Shown here piece after piece: positions 46,997 through 54,178 of a stretch of DNA of 64,000 bases. The notes beneath the pieces are model-generated. The model was not told the DNA's origin, ran no database searches, and saw only the letters and a program-made list of their open reading frames with translations. The DNA is from Streptococcus uberis (lineage in GTDB: Bacteria > Bacillota > Bacilli > Lactobacillales > Streptococcaceae). The DNA lies in contig NZ_LS483397.1 in the NCBI RefSeq assembly GCF_900475595.1, positions 1,335,001-1,399,000 of the forward strand. Direction: 5' to 3'. The position numbers and the translations under genes are program-made. Every line of letters begins with the position of its first letter. The stretch's first letter is position 1.

Positions 46997-47929
46997 TTAT
47001 TTCTCATCAATAACATAATTTTTACCATTCAATGATGGCTGAAATTCAATAAATTTTATAAAAAACAGACTATTTGCACATATAAATCCAAAAAGTATTA
47101 AATTGGAGAAGTTCGATCCCCATAAAGCCATACACCAAAGCACCACATATCCAACAAGAATTGATAAAAAAACTTTGAATGGATTATTTTTTTTATAATT
47201 CATATATATTAGTTTACTTTTTTTGTATCTAGAAAGGTCTAATTTTGTATTTTTTAATTTTAAGAGGATCAAAATAGCAATGATAGTTAATAAACTTAAA
47301 AAATAAAATAAAATAATATTGTTTAATATAAAAGTTGATTTTGTTAAAAATGCTAAATTTAGTTTTTGGGGGAAAATCATAATATTTATAAGATACAAAA
47401 TAAAAAATACTGTAAAAGTTTTAATAGAAAAAAATTTAAATTTTCCATTACTTAGAAATTTTTTGTAATCTTTTGAAACATCATAAATATCATAACTTCG
47501 TATTCTTTCTGGAAAAAAACCTATAAAATAATCTTTAAAATTATTTATATCAGCATAGTCAATAATATAATACTTACCATTAATACTAACCAAATAATAT
47601 CTAATACTTATTTTATTAACTAGCTCTACACGTTTTAAGTCCCTTACTTCCATTCTAATACCCCCAATTAAATGATTTTGAAAAAAAGATTTCCCTATAT
47701 TATTAAAACTATCACCAATACTATCTACAGCATAATTAAAAGGTTTAAGAATATTATATAGTGCTTTTACACCTATAGAAGCTTCCTCAGCTTTATCACT
47801 TGTTTGATCTGTTACAGTTGTTGCTTGTGTCAGAACAGTTTGCGCATCCTGAGCAAAAACCGTAACAGCCGATAAGTTTGACGTGGCAATCGAACATAAC
47901 ATTGTCATAGCAATATATTTTTTTTTCAA
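46997..47929 (-). CDS. Chimera: hydrolase signal peptide, LXG toxin tail and membrane immunity protein
   Basis: One open frame of 310 residues from a TTG at 47929. Residues 1-51 copy the hydrolase signal peptide and linker; residues ~52-90 (GVKALYNILKPF, GDSFNNIGKSF) match the end of the LXG toxin at 52132-53448 (GVKAAYKKMKPF, GDSLNEIGRSF); residues 93-310 match the 220-residue membrane protein at 51461-52123 (KISIRYYLVSINGKYYIIDYAD, FIKFIEFQPSLNGKNYVI) with four helices. An internal ATG at 47653 has a GGGGG ribosome-binding site, so the immunity part may also be made alone. Whether the fusion is used is unknown. Confidence 0.75.
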   Translation of the reverse strand: MKKKYIAMTMLCSIATSNLSAVTVFAQDAQTVLTQATTVTDQTSDKAEEASIGVKALYNILKPFNYAVDSIGDSFNNIGKSFFQNHLIGGIRMEVRDLKRVELVNKISIRYYLVSINGKYYIIDYADINNFKDYFIGFFPERIRSYDIYDVSKDYKKFLSNGKFKFFSIKTFTVFFILYLINIMIFPQKLNLAFLTKSTFILNNIILFYFLSLLTIIAILILLKLKNTKLDLSRYKKSKLIYMNYKKNNPFKVFLSILVGYVVLWCMALWGSNFSNLILFGFICANSLFFIKFIEFQPSLNGKNYVIDEK

Positions 47930-48073
47930 AACGTAAATCTCTTTCTTATAGTTCGAGCATGTTATTTTTTATTAAAATTACACCTTTTTCAATGAATAAA
48001 TTATCTTTTAAATGCGATTAGAAACTACCAACCAAAGATAATACAATTGACTTATTATAATATTAGTAACAAT
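47777..48073. repeat. 300-bp direct repeat, copy 2
   Basis: Copy of 45460-45758, covering the hydrolase-type signal peptide region and about 140 bases upstream of its TTG. In this copy the break into toxin-tail sequence comes at codon ~51, in the other into DUF4176 at codon ~85. Confidence 0.88.
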
Positions 48074-48085
48074 AATTATTTATTG

Positions 48086-48643
48086 TTAATCGACAATATC
48101 TTGTTTTAGTTTTCTTATTAGTTTTTCACGATAAATTGGCCTATAATCTATGATTAACATTAGAAATCCTACAAATGTTATTCCAAAAATTATTAAAATT
48201 TGAAAATCGTTGACATTAATTAGCAAATCAATTAAAAATAAATCAAGCAAAAGAAGGAATATCGATATAAAAAATATAAATCTATTATGTATTTGAGCCT
48301 TGCTTAAAAAATCCTTCATTTGATCAGGATAGAATTCGATTAGTTTGAAATGAGCTTTTTTCTTCATCAAAAAAACAGAATACCATGCACTTAATGATGA
48401 AATCATAATAAAAATTACTATTAATATTAATTGCTCAATAAAATTAATACTAAATACTAAGTCTATTTTATTCAATATTTCTCCTAAGATTGTCGTTACA
48501 ATCGGAGACAAAAACAATATTCCTGTACTATTTTTTTTTATATTTGTTATATAAAATTTATCTTCACTGATATTATAATAGACAGCCTTATCATCATACC
48601 AACCCATATTTAACGTGCTCTTAAATTGTGCAAATAGCCTCAC
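48086..48643 (-). CDS. Four-helix membrane protein, immunity-like (family 2)
   Basis: A 185-residue protein with a soluble start (NMGWYDDKAVYYNISEDKFY), four membrane helices in two pairs, and a basic C-terminus (YREKLIRKLKQDIVD). It follows the orphan toxin fragment by 40 bases, the position of an immunity gene. It shares the D-x-x-VYY-x-I start and helix layout with the 46255-46842 protein, and differs from the 51461-52123 family. Function inferred from position. Confidence 0.65.
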   Translation of the reverse strand: MRLFAQFKSTLNMGWYDDKAVYYNISEDKFYITNIKKNSTGILFLSPIVTTILGEILNKIDLVFSINFIEQLILIVIFIMISSLSAWYSVFLMKKKAHFKLIEFYPDQMKDFLSKAQIHNRFIFFISIFLLLLDLFLIDLLINVNDFQILIIFGITFVGFLMLIIDYRPIYREKLIRKLKQDIVD

Positions 48644-48683
48644 TTTTTTCTCCCTATTTATATGCTGGATTCAAATCACTTAG

Positions 48684-49217
48684 TCAATCATTTACTGAAG
48701 TTCCTAAATTATTTGCAAAATTATTTACAGAATCAAAAATATTATCTTTATAATTATCATATTCAAAATCAAATACCATACTAACACCAACCCCAATAAT
48801 AAAACCAGTAGGTCCACCAACGGCAACACTAGCTAGACCAATCGCAGAGTGAACTCCTGTCTTAACCGCTGATTCACCAACATCTTCACCATATTTAAGT
48901 TGTAGTCCAAAGTCAACTGCAGCACCAATAACAGGTGCCCCATATTTCACAAATTTGCTTGATTCTCTTATGAAATTAGCATAGCTAGGATTGACATCAA
49001 TTGCTGTTGCTAATTCCACTCCATTTACAGTTGTTAAAACACCAGATAACTGCATTGTTTGGAAATTCTTAGACAAAGCTTCCCATGACTCTTTAGTGAA
49101 GGTTTCCACGACTTTATCAGTTATCTTTGCTTTAGCTAATTCCTTCAGAAAAGCAGCAGAACTATTTACTAATCCACTTTTTTGATTGATAAGTTTGTTT
49201 ATCAATTTTACCAGCAT
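48684..49217 (-). CDS. Orphan LXG-toxin C-terminal domain, no LXG region
   Basis: A 177-residue protein. It starts helical and polar, with a central part (SSKFVKYGAPVIGAAVDFGL) and a glycine-rich hydrophobic stretch at about residues 120-150 (SAIGLASVAVGGPTGFIIGV), then the tail DSVNNFANNLGTSVND. This resembles the C-terminal third of the full LXG effector, but the LXG export domain is missing and the Shine-Dalgarno is weak. The upstream break coincides with the end of the duplicated hydrolase segment near 49248. It is followed by a probable immunity gene. Probably an unexpressed or recombination-reserve toxin tip. Confidence 0.65.
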   Translation of the reverse strand: MLVKLINKLINQKSGLVNSSAAFLKELAKAKITDKVVETFTKESWEALSKNFQTMQLSGVLTTVNGVELATAIDVNPSYANFIRESSKFVKYGAPVIGAAVDFGLQLKYGEDVGESAVKTGVHSAIGLASVAVGGPTGFIIGVGVSMVFDFEYDNYKDNIFDSVNNFANNLGTSVND

Positions 49218-49247
49218 TATAAGCTTTTTATTTTCAGTTTTCCTTAG

Positions 49248-50494
49248 TTTTTAACTCACTGGCAAGAGTTATTTGATCAATTGTTTTCATTAATAAGTTA
49301 AAGGACCTCTGAGTTTTTCTCAAGGTCCTTTTTTATTTTCAAATGTTAGTTGTTATCTACTTCTCCCCCACTACATAGGTCAATTGTGCTGCTTCTGCTG
49401 CATTGAAGGTGCGATAGGAGATGATACCTAGCCCTAAGACATTCGACTCGGAGATCAGGATGGAGCCGTCTTCCTTGACGTCTTCGACGATGCCCACGTG
49501 GCCGTAAGTTCTGTCAGCGCCAGCTTGTCCGGGGCTAAATGAGATGGCGTAACCTGGTTTTGCCTCATGTGTGGTTTGATAGCCCGGCTTATGTTTCCAA
49601 TCGCCACCATTACCCATGAATGGTCCAAACTGGTAGCCAAGTTCTTTGGCGCGGTTAAAGACGTACCAAGTGCATTGGCCCCAAGGGTAGGTGCCTGCCA
49701 CATAGTTGCCCGCTTGGTTAGCTTTTGAAACAGAATAACCCGTTGGGACTGCCATCATAGCGACGGACGACGTGTTGAGCAGTTCCTTAGGAATCTCAGG
49801 CGTCCCACCATGGCTGTCGATCCACTTGTCAATGCTCTCCATAATGGCCGCACGACGTTTACCCGAACCGCTAGCATCAGTGAAATAAACCCCACCTAGA
49901 GCCGCTACATTCAAGTTGCCAGTTGACAAGAGTTGCGCTTTTTGGTCTTGAATGGCAAAGCTGGTGTTTTGGTTTTGGATGATGGTTTCCTGCGTCATTT
50001 TAATGACAGCTTTGTCATCACTAAAGTTTTGAGCATTAGTTGGATTGTTGTCAAATGCCCCAAAACCAAACATATTGGCACCTGGTGCTGTGGCTACGCC
50101 TTGTGTACCAAGCGAACTTTCTGCGATAGCAATGGCAATAATTGCACGCGCATCCAGACCAGATAATTTCTCCCAGTCTAAGATTTTTTGACCGTTGATA
50201 CGATTGCTATCGTATTTAATGCCGGTAGACTGTAAGAATCCATCAAGCTGTGCGGCTGTAATACCGTATCGGTGAGACAAGAGATTGTGTGTATAGGCAT
50301 CATTGCCTGTCCAGTGTTTGACATAAGCTGCGCTAGCCATTGCCGTAGGCATAGAGACATTTGACAAGTCAATACCACTCGTAATTGCAGGCTTCACAGT
50401 TTCCGCTTTTTGAGGTGCGACTGGTGCTTGAGGTTGGCTTGCTTTAGACTCAGCTTGAGGCTGGTTAGGCACCACTGGTGTCACCGGCTGACTA
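49248..50494. repeat. Duplicated hydrolase segment, copy B
   Basis: Copy of 43460-44704. Its left end abuts the truncated toxin gene, which suggests that insertion or conversion of this segment removed the toxin's 5' part. Confidence 0.9.
49300..49332. terminator. Terminator after hydrolase B
   Basis: Same hairpin as at 43512-43541 with a two-base insertion (CCTCTGAG), just past the hydrolase B stop. Confidence 0.7.
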
Positions 50495-50910
50495 GGAGTT
50501 GGTGTTTCAGGTTTGCTTGTTTCTGTTTGCGTACCAGGTTGCGTTTCTGCTTTAGAATCACCGGTTGAGGGAACTGTTTGATCTGTACTAGTCGTCGGAT
50601 TAGTTTCTGTTGATCCCTCAGTTACAGTCTCAGTAGGAGCTGTTGTGCTTTCCACTGGTATGGCAGGGTCATCAGCTGAAGGCAGACTTGCCTCAGGTAC
50701 CACTGTCGTCGCTTCTGATGAAACTGAGTCCGATGCTTTTGTCGTCTCAGCACTAGCAGCTTCTTCAGCTTTATCACTTGTTTGATTTGTTACAGTCGTT
50801 GCTTGCGTCAAAACAGTTTGCGCATCCTGAGCAAAAACCGTAACAGCCGATAAGTTTGACGTGGCAATCGCACACAACAAACTCAATGCAATATATTTTT
50901 CTTTTTTCAA
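49357..50910 (-). CDS. Secreted glucosaminidase-CHAP murein hydrolase, copy B
   Basis: A 517-residue protein with the same layout as copy A: Sec signal 1-27 ending VTVFA, a Thr/Ser/Pro-rich linker, a glucosaminidase domain and a C-terminal CHAP domain. The catalytic part differs from copy A at only a few residues (for example KLSG for KSSG, GIVED for AIVED), while the linker differs at many positions. TTG start. It lies downstream of the LXG-immunity-DUF4176 genes. Murein hydrolysis may help the T7SS cross the wall, as EssH does in Staphylococcus aureus; that link is inference. Confidence 0.9.
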   Translation of the reverse strand: MKKEKYIALSLLCAIATSNLSAVTVFAQDAQTVLTQATTVTNQTSDKAEEAASAETTKASDSVSSEATTVVPEASLPSADDPAIPVESTTAPTETVTEGSTETNPTTSTDQTVPSTGDSKAETQPGTQTETSKPETPTPSQPVTPVVPNQPQAESKASQPQAPVAPQKAETVKPAITSGIDLSNVSMPTAMASAAYVKHWTGNDAYTHNLLSHRYGITAAQLDGFLQSTGIKYDSNRINGQKILDWEKLSGLDARAIIAIAIAESSLGTQGVATAPGANMFGFGAFDNNPTNAQNFSDDKAVIKMTQETIIQNQNTSFAIQDQKAQLLSTGNLNVAALGGVYFTDASGSGKRRAAIMESIDKWIDSHGGTPEIPKELLNTSSVAMMAVPTGYSVSKANQAGNYVAGTYPWGQCTWYVFNRAKELGYQFGPFMGNGGDWKHKPGYQTTHEAKPGYAISFSPGQAGADRTYGHVGIVEDVKEDGSILISESNVLGLGIISYRTFNAAEAAQLTYVVGEK

Positions 50911-51170
50911 AATGTTTTTCCTTTTATGTGTGAATCTATTGAATGTATGGAAAGTCTATAGTCATGAAGCAATGTTGTCCTCAATTTTGTGAAATAATGT
51001 GTGCTAAATCTATAAAATTTACTTTGCACTTATTTACCATATTTGAGTTTTCCTTTTGAAATATCATGGTAATCTTGAGTACCACTTTTTACGAATTCCG
51101 TTTACTCAACTTTTCCATTAACTTTTCTAATCATAGTATTAATGTTGCCAGGAAAATTATATTAGAATAT

Positions 51171-51461
51171 TTACTCTGTTTCTCCTTTTGATATATTTTT
51201 TCCTTCTTTTTGTTTCCATTTTTCAATAAGTTTTGATACTCTTTCTTCTTCCTCATCGTGATATCCCTCAAAGATGACCTCATCAATATCTTCCTCATTA
51301 AAATAATACACTTGCTCCATATTTAAACCTTCTGGGAAAATCCCGCCCAGATAATCAAAATAAACATCTTGTCCATTTTGCTCCACAATTGAAGCACGAT
51401 TCAAAATCACTAATTTTTGGTTTCCACCAACCAAATAGACAATACTTCCTACTGGTAACAT
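51171..51461 (-). CDS. DUF4176 protein
   Basis: A 96-residue acidic protein (VGSIVYLVGGNQKLVILN, YFDYLGGIFPEGLN, YYFNEEDIDEVIFEGY) with a charged helical tail ERVSKLIEKWKQKEGKN. DUF4176 proteins accompany LXG effectors; roles in effector handling have been suggested but are not settled. Its ATG overlaps the immunity stop by one base. Its tail recurs at the end of the 45277-45615 chimera, and its first 29 residues recur at 46905-46994. Confidence 0.82.
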   Translation of the reverse strand: MLPVGSIVYLVGGNQKLVILNRASIVEQNGQDVYFDYLGGIFPEGLNMEQVYYFNEEDIDEVIFEGYHDEEEERVSKLIEKWKQKEGKNISKGETE

Positions 51462-52123
51462 TATTCTTTCTCCTTTGTTATGTAATATATTCTGCCATTC
51501 ATTGACGGCTGAAATTCTATAAATTTAATAAATATCATAATATTTACAAAAATTATTCCAAACATAAAAATATTGGCATAATTACTACCAAAGAATGCCA
51601 TCATCCAAAAAATACCATATCCAATTACCATTATGAAAAGACCTTTGAGTATATTTTTTTTCCTAGGCTTATTATTTATTAATGTATATTTTTCAATCCC
51701 ATCAAAATTTATTTGATTTGTTTTAAATATTAGTAAAGCTATTAATACTAATGTTGTTAGAAAACTTATCCCTATAAATAATAAGGGATGAGAAAAAATA
51801 AATAAATCCTTTGTAATAATTCCAATATTGAACTTATCAGGAAATAACATGACATGAGGCAAATAAAAAAGAAGAAGAATTGTATAGATTTTATCAATCT
51901 TAAATGACCTTTGTTTTTTCACCCTGTAATTATCTTTTATTTCCGTCACATCATAGACATCCCAACTTGATAATTCTTCAGGAAATAATGCTAAAAAATA
52001 GTTTTTAAAATTTTTCGGATCAGAATAATCAATAACATAATATTTCCTATCAACTCTTATAAGATAATATCTAATGTTTATGCGACATATTTTTTCAACT
52101 GAATATAACTTTTCTTTTGGCAT
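51461..52123 (-). CDS. Four-helix membrane protein, probable immunity protein to the LXG effector (family 1)
   Basis: A 220-residue protein: an N-terminal soluble part (RINIRYYLIRVDRKYYVIDYSD), then four membrane helices and a short C-terminal FIKFIEFQPSMNGRIYYI stretch. The ATG at 52123 is chosen for AGGAG five bases upstream; an ATG six codons earlier has no such site. It overlaps the toxin stop, so the two are made together. Immunity is inferred from position next to a toxin with a membrane-active C-terminus. A homolog is in the 46997-47929 chimera. Confidence 0.75.
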   Translation of the reverse strand: MPKEKLYSVEKICRINIRYYLIRVDRKYYVIDYSDPKNFKNYFLALFPEELSSWDVYDVTEIKDNYRVKKQRSFKIDKIYTILLLFYLPHVMLFPDKFNIGIITKDLFIFSHPLLFIGISFLTTLVLIALLIFKTNQINFDGIEKYTLINNKPRKKNILKGLFIMVIGYGIFWMMAFFGSNYANIFMFGIIFVNIMIFIKFIEFQPSMNGRIYYITKEKE

Positions 52124-52131
52124 GATTTCTC

Positions 52132-53448
52132 CTAATTCCATGAAAAATTCTTTTTAAATGAACGTCCAATTTCATTTAAAGAGTCACCTACATTATTTAC
52201 TGCATCATGAAATGGTTTCATTTTTTTATAAGCTGCTTTGACTCCAACTGTAGCAACTGCTCCAACTGCTACTGCAACTATTACAGGGGCTGCAAAAGTT
52301 GCTGCAAAACCAGTTGCGGTTGCGCCTAAGCCAATTGCTATAGCTGTTCCTGCGGTTGCACCAACAGTACCTGCAACCACACCTGTTGTTGTAGTTACAG
52401 CGCTATAGGACATTGCTCTACCAACATTATGATACTCATCATAATGTTCTTTTGCATCTGCATAATAATTGTATGCTATGAGTGCTCTACCTCCCACTCT
52501 TGCACACTTACCAATCGTTTTACTTTGAGCATTTGTAATACCTTTAAGTTTACTTGTTGCACTTTTACGCAAAGGATTAGTATCCTTTACGAACCGTCCG
52601 TTAGCATCTCTTGGCTGTAATTTTGCACCATAAACTTTACCTATATTTTTGCCATCTTTAATAATAATTTTCCCAAATTTATCAAATTGTTGACCTGCAG
52701 CCTCAGTACCATAATTCATATAATCTGTAGTTTCTGTTTGAAAATCTGTAAGAGCATCTTTTCCATCATAGGTTTCATTTGACTTTTTCCTCTTCAGTTC
52801 CTTAGCTTTTGCTTCTTTTCTTACTTCCATCCCTGTCTTGATTGTTTTTGTCCATTCAAGTCCTTTTCCTGAGGTATCAAATGTGCCATTGAAGTTGTTA
52901 AAACCTGTTGAAACAAAGCTTAGTCCTGTAGAAACAGAATCTTGGAACTCGGCTAGGGCCTCAAATACAGAACTAGATTCTGCATTGAATTCCATAAGAT
53001 TTTTGAGTTTCTTCTTATTTTTTCTCAGTCTCGCTTTAACTGTTGCTTCAAGTCCATCCAATGCATGTGATAAAAAGGAGGCATGTTTCTCTAGATGTGC
53101 TTGTAAATCTTGGATTTTGATCAATAGCTCTTGATCTTTTTCGATTTTATCAGTTAAGACTTCTGAGTCCAAACTTTCGCTACCACACTTTTCCGCATAC
53201 AAAGTCTGTAATTTTGTGACACCTTTTTCTGTTTCCTCAGATAAGAGGATCATACCATCAATTAATGGTCCTAAAACACTTGTCGCATATGCTTTGGCAT
53301 TTTGATAGGCAGCTCCCTTCAGTTGGTCCTGACTGGCAAAGCTGCTTAGGCTTTGTTTAGCATCGGTTAATGCTGATACTCTCTGAGAAACAATGGCAGA
53401 AACTGATGATGCTTGGGCACTCATTGTTCCGACATTAACTTTTACCAT
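52132..53448 (-). CDS. LXG-domain T7SS effector with glycine-rich membrane-active C-terminus
   Basis: A 438-residue polymorphic toxin. Residues 1-~200 form a helical LXG export domain (VKVNVGTMSAQASSVSAIV start, coiled-coil region). A Lys-rich middle part follows. Residues ~350-405 are a long Gly/Ala/Val-rich hydrophobic stretch with repeated GxxxG (GVVAGTVGATAG, GLGATATGFAAT), then a short polar tail (GDSLNEIGRSF). This resembles the pore-forming TelE type of Streptococcus gallolyticus rather than an enzyme. It overlaps the second Lap gene by 14 bases and is followed by its likely immunity gene. Confidence 0.85.
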   Translation of the reverse strand: MVKVNVGTMSAQASSVSAIVSQRVSALTDAKQSLSSFASQDQLKGAAYQNAKAYATSVLGPLIDGMILLSEETEKGVTKLQTLYAEKCGSESLDSEVLTDKIEKDQELLIKIQDLQAHLEKHASFLSHALDGLEATVKARLRKNKKKLKNLMEFNAESSSVFEALAEFQDSVSTGLSFVSTGFNNFNGTFDTSGKGLEWTKTIKTGMEVRKEAKAKELKRKKSNETYDGKDALTDFQTETTDYMNYGTEAAGQQFDKFGKIIIKDGKNIGKVYGAKLQPRDANGRFVKDTNPLRKSATSKLKGITNAQSKTIGKCARVGGRALIAYNYYADAKEHYDEYHNVGRAMSYSAVTTTTGVVAGTVGATAGTAIAIGLGATATGFAATFAAPVIVAVAVGAVATVGVKAAYKKMKPFHDAVNNVGDSLNEIGRSFKKNFSWN

Positions 53449-53815
53449 TTAGATCTCCTTTCCTAAGTTGTTCTTCTTTTTCAAGATACAATAATTGTCT
53501 TTTTTGGAGAATATGATCGAGTTCATCCCTTAGTTTAAGCTCTTCTTCCTTTAATTTACGTTTCTCATCAGAATAATAATCTTCAACTAGACGACTTTGT
53601 CTTGAAAAAACACTTAGGATTTCTTCATTTTCTTGAATTTCTTCTTGTGTTAGTTCCAACGAATAATTTCGGATGGATTGGTGGATATCACTTTGTAAAT
53701 TAACGGCTTTCTCATAAGATTTTTCCAATTGGAATGCTCTCTCTTCTATTCTTTCAACCTGCCTCTGCACACTTGCTATTTGATTATCTAATGCGTTTAA
53801 TTCTATCCCTTCCAT
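53435..53815 (-). CDS. Small helical LXG-associated protein (Lap2/DUF3958-like)
   Basis: A 126-residue, almost fully helical, charged protein with heptad-like coiled coils (NQIASVQRQVERIEERAFQL, KRKLKEEELKLRDELDHIL) and no signal peptide. By place between a Lap1-like gene and the LXG gene, and by size, it matches the DUF3958-type partners that bind the LXG domain and help target it to the T7SS. The family call rests on context and general features. Confidence 0.7.
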   Translation of the reverse strand: MEGIELNALDNQIASVQRQVERIEERAFQLEKSYEKAVNLQSDIHQSIRNYSLELTQEEIQENEEILSVFSRQSRLVEDYYSDEKRKLKEEELKLRDELDHILQKRQLLYLEKEEQLRKGDLNGKS

Positions 53816-53829
53816 TCCTTTTCCTCCCC

Positions 53830-54165
53830 TTATTTAAAATAAGGCTTTGGAGTGATAGAAGGACTTGTATAAAGGGTTGGTGAATAGTAATTTGGGGCAG
53901 AGATGGATTGACTAATAGCTAAGTCCATGGCCTCAAATTCACTTGCTGTAGAGTGAATGAGACCAATAAACTCTGTTAATTTATCTGCTATTTCACCACT
54001 TTTACTAGCTTCATTTTCAATGTAAAGATTTGCACTAGTCTGTCCAGAATATTGACTAGAATCATCCTTACTTGCCTTACCTATGGCTGTGATGCCACTG
54101 GCTCCTGTTTGTATGGCAGTTGCACAGGTGGATGCCACCGATGCATCACTTTGTATTTTTGCCAT
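53830..54165 (-). CDS. Small WXG100-like LXG partner (Lap1/DUF3130, TIGR04197-like)
   Basis: A 111-residue protein with two helices around a SQYSGQTSANLY turn, where the WXG100 turn would lie, and a Pro/Ser/Tyr-rich C-terminal tail (APNYYSPTLYTSPSITPKPY). It matches the small WXG100-like proteins annotated as T7SS effectors of the SACOL2603 type, which act as chaperone or targeting partners of LXG toxins. It follows essC by 13 bases and precedes the second partner by 14. Confidence 0.75.
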   Translation of the reverse strand: MAKIQSDASVASTCATAIQTGASGITAIGKASKDDSSQYSGQTSANLYIENEASKSGEIADKLTEFIGLIHSTASEFEAMDLAISQSISAPNYYSPTLYTSPSITPKPYFK

Positions 54166-54178
54166 TCGCTCTCCTTTC

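Noticed and set aside
43460..54165. Insertion sequence or prophage as cause of the mosaic
   Set aside because: No transposase, integrase, terminal inverted repeats or phage genes are visible; homologous and short-homology recombination explain the repeats.
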